64,000 nt of DNA from Streptomyces sp. NBC_01707. Lineage in GTDB: Bacteria; Actinomycetota; Actinomycetes; Streptomycetales; Streptomycetaceae. Where the stretch lies: NCBI RefSeq assembly GCF_041438805.1, contig NZ_CP109190.1:8122001-8186000 (forward strand), read 5' to 3'. Below, one piece after another: positions 35,793 to 44,136 of the stretch (positions are counted from its first letter, which is position 1; each line of letters starts with the position of its first letter). The notes below the pieces were generated by a model, which did not search any database, had not been told where the DNA came from, and saw only the letters and a list, made by a program, of their open reading frames with translations. The position numbers and the translations under genes were made by a program.

Positions 35793-37478
35793 TCAGAGCT
35801 TCGACAGCTCGTCGACCAGATCGTCAAGGCCCAGCGGCCCCTGCGACAGGGCAGCCATGTGCCAGGCCTTGGCGTCGAACGCGTCGCCGTGTGCCTTGCG
35901 GGCGTTCTCCCGGCCAAGCAGCCAGGCTCGCTCGCCCAGCTTGTAGCCGATGGCCTGACCCGGCATGGACAGGTAGCGAGTCAGCTCGCTCTCCACGAAG
36001 TCCGCAGGCCGGCCGCTGTGGTTGCCGAAGAATTCCTGGGCGAGGTCAGGCGTCCACCGCTCGCCGGGATGGAAGGGGGAGTCCGCCGGGATCTCCATCT
36101 CCGCGTGCATGCCGATGTCCACGATCACCCGGCAGGCGCGCATCATCTGCGCGTCCAGGTAGCCGAGGCGCCGCTCGGCGTCGGGCAGGAAGCCCAGCTC
36201 GTCCATCAGCCGCTCCGCGTACAGGGCCCAGCCCTCGGCGTTGGCGCTCACCATGCCGATCGACGCCTGGTAGCGGGAGAGGCTGTCGGCGACGTGCGTC
36301 CACTGCGCGATCTGCAGGTGGTGGCCGGGAACGCCCTCGTGGTACCAGGTGGAGACCAGGTCGTACACGGGGAAGCGGGTCTCGCCCATGGTGGGCAGCC
36401 AGGTGCGGCCGGGACGCGAGAAGTCCTCCGACGGGCCCGTGTAGTAGGGAGCCGCGGCGCCGCCGGGCGGTGCGATCCGGGACTCCACCTTCCGCACCCG
36501 CTCGGCGAGTTCGAAGTGGGTACCGTCGAGCGCCTCGATCGCCTCGTCCATCAGGCCCTGCAGCCAGGCCTGGACCTCGTCGACACCCTCGATGTGCTTG
36601 CCGTGTGCGTCGAGATGGGCCAGCGCCTCCCAGGGACCCGCGCCCGGCAGCACCTTCTCGGCCTCGGTCTTCATCTCGGCGAGCAGCCGGTGGTACTCGG
36701 ACCAGCCGTACGCGTACGCCTCGTCGAGATCCAGATCGGTGCCGTTGAAATAGCGCGACCAGCGGGCGTACCGCTCGCGGCCCACCGTGTCGGGCGCACC
36801 CTCGATCGCGGGCGCGTACACATCGCGCATCCAGTCGCGCAACGCCACCAAGGACTCCGTGGCCTGCCGGGCGGCGTCGTCCAGATCGGCGCGCAGCGCG
36901 TCCGGGCCCGGAGCGACGAAGCTCTGGAAGAACCCCGTCCCGTTGTCGCCGATCCACTCGGCCAGCTGGCCGACAAAGGTGGTGGTGGCCCGCGGACCGC
37001 CGTACAGCTTCCGGTCCAGACCCAGCGCGAGCGAGGCTCGGTACCCCTCCAGGGCCGCGGGAACCGCGCGCAGCCGCTCGACGATCGCCGCCCAGTTCTC
37101 GTCGGTCTCGGTGGGCGTCACCGTCAGCACCTCGCGGACGCTGTGTGCCGGCGAGTGCAGATTGGAGACGGCGCGCAAGCTCTCATCCGCCTCGTGGACG
37201 GCGAGTTCCGCCATCAGCCGCTCGCGCAGCAGACGGCCGCAACGGCGCTCGGCATCGCTGTCCGCGCCCGGCAGCTGCTCGGCCGCGTCGAGCTTCACCA
37301 AGGTGGCGCGGGCCAGTTCGGCGAGTGCTTCCTGCCCGGCGGGGGAGAAGTCGGGAAGCCGGCTGGAGCTTTCCTCGACACCGAGGTAGGTGCCTGCGAT
37401 CGGGTCGAGTTCGATGAATGCGTCGACGTAATCGTCGGCGACCTGGCGGGGCAGCGCGCTGTGCGTAGTGTCTGACAT
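35793..37478 (-). CDS. DUF885-family putative zinc metallopeptidase
   Basis: A 560-residue cytoplasmic protein of the DUF885 family, which resembles M32/M2-type helical peptidases. The metal site is visible: HEGVPGHH at residues 380-387 (HExxxGH variant) and EGWALYAE near 415 supplying the third ligand. No signal peptide is seen. It probably cleaves small peptides. The ATG at 37478 has GAGGATG upstream; 14 in-frame upstream codons are unsupported. It is transcribed alone. Confidence 0.88.
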   Translation of the reverse strand: MSDTTHSALPRQVADDYVDAFIELDPIAGTYLGVEESSSRLPDFSPAGQEALAELARATLVKLDAAEQLPGADSDAERRCGRLLRERLMAELAVHEADESLRAVSNLHSPAHSVREVLTVTPTETDENWAAIVERLRAVPAALEGYRASLALGLDRKLYGGPRATTTFVGQLAEWIGDNGTGFFQSFVAPGPDALRADLDDAARQATESLVALRDWMRDVYAPAIEGAPDTVGRERYARWSRYFNGTDLDLDEAYAYGWSEYHRLLAEMKTEAEKVLPGAGPWEALAHLDAHGKHIEGVDEVQAWLQGLMDEAIEALDGTHFELAERVRKVESRIAPPGGAAAPYYTGPSEDFSRPGRTWLPTMGETRFPVYDLVSTWYHEGVPGHHLQIAQWTHVADSLSRYQASIGMVSANAEGWALYAERLMDELGFLPDAERRLGYLDAQMMRACRVIVDIGMHAEMEIPADSPFHPGERWTPDLAQEFFGNHSGRPADFVESELTRYLSMPGQAIGYKLGERAWLLGRENARKAHGDAFDAKAWHMAALSQGPLGLDDLVDELSKL

Positions 37479-37601
37479 GCGGACATCCTCGTACGGCAGG
37501 GGGTTCCGCGTCACTAGCATTCGGGCTCAACCGCCTGTCGCATATGCGACAGCCTTCGAGGTGTCCGAATTTGGTCATGCGGCCGCGGTGGCCGGACTCG
37601 A

Positions 37602-38108
37602 TCATTCGGTCTCCGCGGACCGTCCTGAGGCGGCGGATGACGGAGGCAGCAGCGGCCCGCACTCCCACTGCTGGAATATCAGCCGGGTCTCCACCCGGGC
37701 CACCTCGCGCCGCGAGGTGAACTCGTCCAGCACCAGCCGCTGCAGATCCGCGGTGTCCGCGACCGCCACATGGACCAGGTAGTCGTCAGGGCCGGTCAGA
37801 TGGAAGAGCGCGCGGGACTCCGGCAGCGCCCTGATCCGTTCGACGAACGGACCGATGAGTTCCCTGCGGTGGGGGCGGACCTGTACCGAGAGGAGCGCCT
37901 CCAGACCGCGTCCGAGCCGGGCCGGGTCGAGACGGAGTTGATGGCCGAGAATCACCCCCGAGCGTCGCAGCCGGGTCACCCGGTCCAGGCAGGTCGACGG
38001 TGCGACCCCGACCTCCGTGGCCAGCTCTCGGTAGGTGGTCCGGGCATCGTTCTGCAGCAGCCGCAGAATGTGCAGATCCACCGGGTCCAGAACGACGGAA
38101 TCGGTCAT
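37602..38108 (-). CDS. Lrp/AsnC-family transcriptional regulator
   Basis: A 168-residue regulator. The HTH (residues 8-58) has LQNDARTTYRELATEVGVAPSTCLDRVTRLRRSGVI; the ligand domain has HLTGPDDYLVHVAV. An extra 15-residue Ser/Ala tail follows. It is divergent, across 59 bases, from a Cys/Met-metabolism PLP enzyme gene, its probable target; the arrangement matches Lrp control of methionine gamma-lyase-like genes. Confidence 0.93.
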   Translation of the reverse strand: MTDSVVLDPVDLHILRLLQNDARTTYRELATEVGVAPSTCLDRVTRLRRSGVILGHQLRLDPARLGRGLEALLSVQVRPHRRELIGPFVERIRALPESRALFHLTGPDDYLVHVAVADTADLQRLVLDEFTSRREVARVETRLIFQQWECGPLLPPSSAASGRSAETE

Positions 38109-38167
38109 TCGTCGAACGTAGCACGGCACTTCACCATGCCGGTCCGGGGACTGTTCAGAGTGGTGTC

Positions 38168-39379
38168 ATGGACACCGAAGCCTCGCCGCTGCCCTCGACG
38201 ACACCCCGGTCGAGGGCGCTGGCCACCGAAGCAGTGCACGCCGGACGCGACGACCTCGCTGCACTCGGCCTGCACGCCCCGCCGATCGATCTGTCCACCA
38301 CCTACCCCTCGTACGACTCCAGGGGAGAGGCGGAACGGATCGACGCCTTCGCCACCACCGGCGCCAGGCCGGACGGGCCGCCCGTCTACGCCCGGCTCGA
38401 CAACCCGACCACGGCCCGGTTCGAGACGGCACTCGCCCGGCTCGAAGGGACCGCGAGTGCCGTGTCGTTCGCCAGTGGAATGGCGGCGCTCACCGCCGTC
38501 CTGCTGGCCCGCGCGAGCATGGGGCTGCGCCATGTGGTCGCCGTCCGCCCGCTCTACGGATGCAGCGACCACCTCCTCGGTGCCGGACTGCTGGGCACCG
38601 AAGTCACCTGGACCGATCCGGCGGGCATCGCGGGGGCCATCCGTCCGGACACAGGTCTGGTGATGGTCGAGACGCCGGCGAACCCGACGCTCGCCGAGGT
38701 CGACATCCGCGCGCTCGCCCACTCCTGCGGCTCGGTGCCGCTGCTCGTCGACAACACCTTCGCCACCCCCGTCCTGCAACGGCCCGTCGAGCACGGGGCC
38801 AGGATCGTCCTCCACAGCGCCACCAAATATCTGGGCGGACACGGCGATGTGATGGGCGGGGTCGTCGCCTGCGACGAGGAGTTCGCGGCCCGGCTGCGCC
38901 AAGTCCGCTTCGCCACCGGCGGGGTGCTGCATCCCATGGCCGGGTATCTGCTGCTGCGCGGGCTCTCCACCCTGCCGGTTCGGGTTCGGGCCGCTTCCAC
39001 GAGCGCCGCCGAACTGTGCCGCCGGCTGACCGCCGATCCACGCATCGCCCGGGTCCACTACCCGAAGGTGGGCGGCGCGATGGTGGCGTTCGAGGTGTAC
39101 GGCGATCCGCATCGGGTGATCTCCGCGGTACGGCTCATCACCCCGGCGGTCAGCCTCGGCAGCGTCGACACCCTGATCCAGCACCCGGCCTCCATCAGCC
39201 ACCGCATCGTGGATGAGGGAGACCGGCAGGCCGCGGGCGTCGGGGACCGGCTGTTGCGCATGTCGGTCGGCCTGGAGGACGTCGAGGACCTGTGGGCCGA
39301 CCTGTGTCAGGCGCTCAGCGACCCGCCTGCTCGTACGGCGGCAGGGACCGTACCGGAGTGGCTTCCAACCGGGCGGTGA
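38168..39379 (+). CDS. Cys/Met-metabolism PLP enzyme (methionine gamma-lyase or cystathionine lyase/synthase type)
   Basis: A 403-residue fold-type I PLP enzyme. YARLDNPTTARFE, SFASGMAA, VETPANPTLAEVDI and LLVDNTFATPVLQRP lead to SATKYLGGHGDVMGG with the PLP Lys at residue 220, and LRMSVGLEDVEDL closes the protein. It is somewhat divergent at the C-terminal substrate region, so synthase versus lyase cannot be decided. The ATG at 38168 follows CAGAGT by six bases (leaderless). The 3' end overlaps the convergent ACT-GNAT gene by 65 bases. Confidence 0.9.
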   Translation: MDTEASPLPSTTPRSRALATEAVHAGRDDLAALGLHAPPIDLSTTYPSYDSRGEAERIDAFATTGARPDGPPVYARLDNPTTARFETALARLEGTASAVSFASGMAALTAVLLARASMGLRHVVAVRPLYGCSDHLLGAGLLGTEVTWTDPAGIAGAIRPDTGLVMVETPANPTLAEVDIRALAHSCGSVPLLVDNTFATPVLQRPVEHGARIVLHSATKYLGGHGDVMGGVVACDEEFAARLRQVRFATGGVLHPMAGYLLLRGLSTLPVRVRAASTSAAELCRRLTADPRIARVHYPKVGGAMVAFEVYGDPHRVISAVRLITPAVSLGSVDTLIQHPASISHRIVDEGDRQAAGVGDRLLRMSVGLEDVEDLWADLCQALSDPPARTAAGTVPEWLPTGR

Positions 39380-40772
39380 TGACGAGCGTGCCCTCCTCGA
39401 TCTGGTAGTCGAGAGGCAGCGCGAGGGCCCGCATCGCGGCGACCATGCCGGTGTTGGACGCCTGGGTGACCGCGTAGACGCTCTCGCAGCCGGCCTCGAT
39501 GGCGAGCGTCACCAGACGGCCCAGCAGCTCGGAGCCGATGCCACGACGCTGCCAGTCGTCCTCGACGAGGAGGGCCACCTCGGTCTCGTCGCCGTCCCAG
39601 AGGAGGTGGCCGAGGGCGACGAGCCGGCCGGAGGCCGTCTGAACGGCCAGGGTGCGACCGAACCGGGGGCTCAGCAGGTGGTCCAGATAGCGGTCGGCGT
39701 CACGGACCGGGCCGTGGTACCGCAGCCGCAGTGTCTGATCGGAGCAACGGTCGTGCATGGCGCGGGCGGCTGCCAGGTCGCTCTGGTCCGCGCGGCGCAC
39801 GGTGATCTCGTTGCCCTCGGGGAGCGTGAGCACGTGCTCGCTGCGCGGGACGCGGGGGCCGAGCCGCGCGTCGAGTTCGACCAGGGCGCGGGCCCGGGCG
39901 AACTCGGTCGGCGTGAAGGGAAGATAGGGGCGTTCGATGGTGATCGCACCGCCGGACGGGTCACGCAGCCGCATCACGGTCTCTTCCAGCACCCCCTCGA
40001 TCGGCGTGGTCTCGCCGGTGGCGCGGCCACTGATCGACACGGCGGGGAGCGAGTGGATGGTGCAGCGGCCGAGCAGCTGACGCAGGGCGAGCGGGAGTTC
40101 GGCCGCATCCAGGGCCGTGCGCGTGGCGAGGCCCAGAATGCGCGTCGGGGCGTCCACCAGATCGTGTGCGTCCGCACGCTCGATCCAGGTGGAGCTGCCA
40201 CCGGCGGCGGAGACGGCCCGGCTCAGCTGCTGCATCTGGAGCGGGGCCGGGGCACGCAGCAGGAACTCGTCGACCGTCCCCTCGGCCAGCGGGTGCGTCT
40301 GCAGGGTGAGGATGTCGACCCGGTGCCGGGCGAGCGCGATGCACAGCGCGGCCAGGCTGCCGGGCGTGTCCCGGACAGTGGTACGCATCCGCCACAGCAC
40401 CGTTTCCCCGGTGGAGAGGGCAGGGCCCGCGGTGGGCGTGGTCACCGGAGCGACGGCGCCGGCGTGTGCGGCGACGGTCAGGCGTTCGGTGGAACGGTCC
40501 GGGCCCGAGCTGTCGGGGGCGGTGATCAGGCCGTCGGCGGTCGGGGGCGGCGCGTGGCTGTGCCGCCGTGCCCACCATGTGTGGAACGTGGCCGTCGCGG
40601 TGAGCGCCACGGCCGAGGCGACCAGCAGATACGGGCCGTCCGGCTGGTGTCCGATCAGGTTGGCGATCGCGTCGGCCACCGCCACCGCGGTGAACAGGGC
40701 GGCCAACTCGATCAGGTCCCGCCGCCAGTGGTGGGGGCGGCGGGCACTCTTCGCAGATGTCACATCAGTCAT
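39315..40772 (-). CDS. Membrane-anchored ACT-domain GNAT acetyltransferase fusion
   Basis: A 485-residue fusion. Two membrane segments lie at the N-terminus (about residues 18-38 and 48-66), then a polar linker. An ACT-like domain follows (125-175, VLWRMRTTVRDTPGSLAALCIALARHRVDILTL), then a middle domain of about 120 residues, and a GNAT domain (325-475) with VEDDWQRRGIGSELLGRLVTLA as the acetyl-CoA loop. The ACT part suggests amino-acid-controlled acetylation, like the amino-acid-regulated protein acetyltransferases of actinobacteria; the target is unknown. About 560 bases of non-coding DNA with repeats lie upstream. Confidence 0.85.
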   Translation of the reverse strand: MTDVTSAKSARRPHHWRRDLIELAALFTAVAVADAIANLIGHQPDGPYLLVASAVALTATATFHTWWARRHSHAPPPTADGLITAPDSSGPDRSTERLTVAAHAGAVAPVTTPTAGPALSTGETVLWRMRTTVRDTPGSLAALCIALARHRVDILTLQTHPLAEGTVDEFLLRAPAPLQMQQLSRAVSAAGGSSTWIERADAHDLVDAPTRILGLATRTALDAAELPLALRQLLGRCTIHSLPAVSISGRATGETTPIEGVLEETVMRLRDPSGGAITIERPYLPFTPTEFARARALVELDARLGPRVPRSEHVLTLPEGNEITVRRADQSDLAAARAMHDRCSDQTLRLRYHGPVRDADRYLDHLLSPRFGRTLAVQTASGRLVALGHLLWDGDETEVALLVEDDWQRRGIGSELLGRLVTLAIEAGCESVYAVTQASNTGMVAAMRALALPLDYQIEEGTLVITARLEATPVRSLPPYEQAGR

Positions 40773-40940
40773 GGCTCCACTGTGACGGAGCGGTGTTGCC
40801 TGATCACGAACGCCTTGTGACTGATGGGTTAAGTGTGGATCTAGTCCCCTATGGCCGGTTTTTGGCCGGTCAATGTCTTGAGTGATTACGGTTGTGGCGG
40901 TGTGTGCGCGGGCTGCGGCAGCTTGTGAATGCTTGGCGGC

Positions 40941-40969
40941 GGGTGCGGGTGCGGGTGCGGGTGCGGTGC
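40941..40969. repeat. GGGTGC tandem microsatellite
   Basis: Four perfect copies of the hexamer GGGTGC followed by a truncated copy (GGTGC). Hexamer repeats of this kind are prone to slippage; it is outside any gene. Confidence 0.85.
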
Positions 40970-41012
40970 GGGCAGCGAGTGGCGTGGTGGGGCGGGCCGA
41001 TCGGAGACCGAC

Positions 41013-41062
41013 CCGGTTACGGTGATGCGCGCCCGGTTACGGCGAGGCGCTTCCGGTTACGG
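41013..41062. repeat. Three direct 10-bp repeats at exact 20-bp spacing
   Basis: CCGGTTACGG occurs at 41013, 41033 and 41053. The 10-base spacers differ (TGATGCGCGC, CGAGGCGCTT) but share GCGC near the same position. The 20-base periodicity, close to two helical turns, puts all copies on nearly the same DNA face, as in a multi-protomer regulator site or iteron. Confidence 0.8.
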
Positions 41063-41278
41063 CACGATGTCCACGGCCGTCGGCCCCACACCCTGCTCCC
41101 AGGCGGACCGCGGCCGCATGCGCGGACTCCGGGCGGAGAACGGCCGGCTTCCTGCCGAAACAGGGTCGTGTCCAAGCGGCCGAGCGAGTGGCCGGGCCAG
41201 GAGGACTCCAGGGCGGACGCGGACCGAGGCCTGTGACGACCGGGTCACGCAAGACCGTGGAACCCACCTCTGACGATC

Positions 41279-41302
41279 GGCCCCGGACAGCCGTCCGAGG
41301 CC
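41279..41302 (-). terminator. Hairpin terminator after phoD
   Basis: On the minus strand GGCCTCGGAC-GGCT-GTCCGGGGCC: 10 base pairs with one G-U, loop of 4, 28 bases after the phoD stop. Confidence 0.7.
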
Positions 41303-41330
41303 TCCGCCCACGTCGGTCAGCGGCGCGGTC

Positions 41331-42911
41331 TCACTGGCCGACGCGTCCCGGCCGCAGAACCTTGCTGAACAGCACCGAACCGCCCTGAGCCCGCAGCCGC
41401 ACAGTCAACTCGCCGCTGCCGCCGTCGATGTCGACCTCGCCGAAGAACTGCGGCGACTCCATCGGCGACACATTCGCCCGGTCGGGCGCCCGCACGAAGA
41501 CCTGGTCGGGACCGAACGTGCTGTCCAGCGCATTGGCGGGGAAACCACCGGCGGCCAGCGGCCCCGACACGAACTCCCAGAACGGTGCGAAGTCCTTGAA
41601 CGCCGCGCGCTCCGGGGCGTAATGCTGCGCCGATGTGTAGTGCACATCGGCCGTCAGCCAGAGTGTGCCGGTGATCCGGCGGTGCTTGATGAACCGCAGC
41701 AGTTCCGCGATCTGCAGCTCACGGCCGAGCGGGGCGCCGGGATCGCCCTGCGCCACCGCTTCGAAGTCCGTCGCACCGTCCGTGACGACAAGTCCCAGCG
41801 GCATGTCCGCGGCGATCACCTTCCATACCGCGCGGGACCGCGACAGCTCGCGCTTGAGCCAGTCGAGCTGCTCGGCGCCGAGGATGCCCGTGGTGTCGTC
41901 GGGCTGCCGGCCGGGGGAGTTGGCGTTGCGGAACGACCGCATGTCGAGGACGAACACGTCGAGCAGCGGGCCGTGCCGCACCACACGGTGCACCCGGCCG
42001 TCGCCGGACGACTCGTGCAGGGTGGACACAGGGAAGTACTCGCGGAACGCCCGCATCGAACGCGCGGCCAGGACGTCGACGTTCTTCTCGGTGTACCGGA
42101 CGTCGTCCAGGATCTGTCCCGGGTACCAGTTGTTGCGCACCTCGTGGTCGTCCCACTGGATGATCGACGGCACCTGCGCGTTGAACTTCCTCAGGTTGTC
42201 GTCCAGGAGGTTGTAGCGGAAGTTCCCGCGGTACTCGGCGAGCGTCTCGGCGACCTTCGCCTTCTCGTCGGTGGTGACGTTGCGCCAGACCCGGCCGTCG
42301 GGCAGCGTCACGCTCGGCTCGATCACCCCGTCCGCGTAGATGTTGTCACCGCTGCAGAGAAAGAAGTCCGGGTCGAGACGGCGCATCTCGTCGTACACCC
42401 GGTAGCCGCCGATGTCGGGGTTGATGCCCCAGCCCTGTCCCGCGATGTCGCCGGACCACAGGAAGCGGACTCCGTCACGGCGCCGGGCGGGCGCGGTACG
42501 GAACGTCCCGTACACCGGCTCACCGGTCCGGCGCGGATCGTCCGGGTCGGCGAGCGTCACCCGGTAGTGCACCTGCTCGCCCGCGGGCAGCCCGTACAGC
42601 GGCGTCGTGCCGGTGAAGTCGGTACCGGAGCCCACCAGAGGCCCGTGCCAGGTGCGCGCCCGCCGGAACGACTCCGTCGCCGACGTCTCCACGATCATCC
42701 GCGCCGGACGGTCCGAACGTACCCAGACCAGGGCGGACGATGCGGTGACATCACCCACCTGCACGCCCCAGGCCGCGCGCGGTCGGCCGGACAGGGCGAA
42801 AGCGGGGGCTGCCGTCGCCGTCAAGGGGAGCGTGAGCGCGGCCGAAGCGGCGAGTGAACCGCGCAGCACAGTGCGGCGGTCGGGCGAAGGGATGCGCGGA
42901 CGGTACGACAT
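41331..42911 (-). CDS. phoD: Tat-exported PhoD-family alkaline phosphatase/phosphodiesterase
   Basis: A 526-residue secreted enzyme. The twin-arginine signal PDRRTVLRGSLAA is near residue 10, followed by a hydrophobic stretch and an ALSG cleavage area. The PhoD N-terminal domain (about 45-140) precedes the metallophosphatase domain with LWSGDIAGQGWG, SGDNIYADG, QWDDHEVRNN and LTADVHYTSA, supplying the metal-binding Asp, Asn and His residues. The family needs Ca/Fe and releases phosphate from esters outside the cell. A PHO-box-like repeat upstream fits induction by phosphate starvation. Confidence 0.95.
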   Translation of the reverse strand: MSYRPRIPSPDRRTVLRGSLAASAALTLPLTATAAPAFALSGRPRAAWGVQVGDVTASSALVWVRSDRPARMIVETSATESFRRARTWHGPLVGSGTDFTGTTPLYGLPAGEQVHYRVTLADPDDPRRTGEPVYGTFRTAPARRRDGVRFLWSGDIAGQGWGINPDIGGYRVYDEMRRLDPDFFLCSGDNIYADGVIEPSVTLPDGRVWRNVTTDEKAKVAETLAEYRGNFRYNLLDDNLRKFNAQVPSIIQWDDHEVRNNWYPGQILDDVRYTEKNVDVLAARSMRAFREYFPVSTLHESSGDGRVHRVVRHGPLLDVFVLDMRSFRNANSPGRQPDDTTGILGAEQLDWLKRELSRSRAVWKVIAADMPLGLVVTDGATDFEAVAQGDPGAPLGRELQIAELLRFIKHRRITGTLWLTADVHYTSAQHYAPERAAFKDFAPFWEFVSGPLAAGGFPANALDSTFGPDQVFVRAPDRANVSPMESPQFFGEVDIDGGSGELTVRLRAQGGSVLFSKVLRPGRVGQ

Positions 42912-42989
42912 GGAGGCGCCTCCGGGGGCAACGGGACAGAGGTACGGGTGGCCGGTCGACGGGCCCCACTTTTGTGCCCGTCGGCGGCG

Positions 42990-43011
42990 AGCACACCAAC
43001 CTCAGATGAAC
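42990..43011 (-). promoter_or_regulatory. PHO box-like direct repeat (PhoP site) upstream of phoD
   Basis: On the minus strand GTTCATCTGAG then GTTGGTGTGCT: two 11-base units in the arrangement of Streptomyces PhoP sites (GTTCACC-type units every 11 bases). The first unit matches the consensus well, the second only in part. It lies about 80-100 bases upstream of the phoD start. Confidence 0.6.
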
Positions 43012-43114
43012 AGCGGCCGCGCCACGCGTCGATGTCCCGTCCGTGCAGCTCCCGTTGGGTGATCTGCGGCGCGCCGTGCCGCTCGGTGAAGCCGGCCCGG
43101 AGGCCTCCGCCTGT

Positions 43115-43945
43115 TCAGCGACTGGTGTCGAGGATGACGCGTGCCACGAGCGCCGGATCGTCGTTCATCGGCACGTGCCCGCAGCCGGGCAGCCGCACCA
43201 GCCGGGCACCGGGGATGGTGTGCTTGGCCCTGATCCCCTGCCGGCGCAGCAGCAGACGGTCGCGACTGCCCCAGGCGACAGTGACCGGGAGCCCCGGCAC
43301 ATCGTCGGTGAACGCGACACTCCGTCCGACGGCGAGCGTCTCGTGGAATCCGGCCGCCTCGCGCAGGGCGACGGTCTCCGAGACGACCGCCTCGGGTGAA
43401 CGGCGGCCGGGTCGCGCGTAGATGGTGCTCGTCAGCGCGGCACGCCCGGCCGCGCTGCGCGAGAGCCCTTCGATCAAGGGCATCGGCATGGCGAGTGCGC
43501 CCTGTCGCATGGCCCGCAGCGTCGCGAACGCGTAGCGTCGCTCGCTCTGTGTCCAGAAACCGGCGGGGGACAGCGCCGTCACCGACCGTACGAGCTTCTC
43601 GCGGCCCAGCTCCAGTGCCAGCAGTCCACCGAGCGAGTTCCCTGCGACATGCGGCCGTTCGACGCCGAGCGCCTCACAGAACGCGCCGAGCACCGGCACC
43701 ACGCTCCCCAGGTCGTACGGAACACCGTCCGGGAGCCCCGGGGAGACGCCGAACCCGGGCAGATCCACGGCTATGACATCCCGCTCCGGTGCCAGCGCGG
43801 GCAGCACCGGATCCCAGGCCTGGTGGTGGTGTCCGATGCCGTGGAGCAGCAACAGCGGCTCTCCGGAACCGGTCCGTTCGTACGCCACGGACACGGTCCG
43901 CGGACCTCGGGGTGAGTCGACGCTGAACGAGACCGTGCTGGTCAT
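43115..43945 (-). CDS. Alpha/beta-fold hydrolase
   Basis: A 276-residue hydrolase. HGIGHHHQAW is the oxyanion segment, VAGNSLGGLLALELG carries the nucleophile Ser (G-N-S-L-G), and LPGCGHVPMNDDP carries the catalytic His. Cap helices lie between. Substrate unknown. GGGAGCAGC precedes the ATG. It is divergent from a SigJ-type sigma factor gene, with a palindrome in the gap. Confidence 0.9.
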   Translation of the reverse strand: MTSTVSFSVDSPRGPRTVSVAYERTGSGEPLLLLHGIGHHHQAWDPVLPALAPERDVIAVDLPGFGVSPGLPDGVPYDLGSVVPVLGAFCEALGVERPHVAGNSLGGLLALELGREKLVRSVTALSPAGFWTQSERRYAFATLRAMRQGALAMPMPLIEGLSRSAAGRAALTSTIYARPGRRSPEAVVSETVALREAAGFHETLAVGRSVAFTDDVPGLPVTVAWGSRDRLLLRRQGIRAKHTIPGARLVRLPGCGHVPMNDDPALVARVILDTSR

Positions 43946-44056
43946 GCTGCTGCTCCCAGGGGTGGGCGATGCGTGAAGGGCTGGAGTGCCCAGTTCCGGA
44001 CAGGGCCGTGCGCGTGGTGTCGGCCGGAGCGGTTCAGACGCCTCGTCGACAACAAT

Positions 44057-44068
44057 TACCGTTCGGTA
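44057..44068. promoter_or_regulatory. TetR-type palindrome in hydrolase-sigma divergent gap
   Basis: TACCGTTCGGTA: perfect TACCG/CGGTA arms within an AT-richer patch (AACAATTACCG). Sites of the TACCG-N2-CGGTA shape are bound by TetR-family repressors. No tetR gene is adjacent, so the regulator would be encoded elsewhere. Confidence 0.5.
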
Positions 44069-44136
44069 GCCTGCAGTTCAAGGGCACCGGGCAATTCGGG
44101 CTGGACACGGCACGACGCGTCGGCTGGGATGGAGCG

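Larger units (their letters stand above)
40773..41330. other. Gene-free stretch with two repeat arrays
   Basis: 558 bases upstream of the ACT-GNAT gene and downstream of phoD. It contains a GGGTGC tandem array, three spaced CCGGTTACGG repeats and the phoD terminator hairpin. Open frames in it are translated repeats (for example RVRVRVRV) and are not credible. Confidence 0.6.

Noticed and set aside
40892..41273. Plus-strand frames translating the GGGTGC array (RVRVRV, GCGCGC)
   Set aside because: They are translated microsatellite, with no conserved motif.
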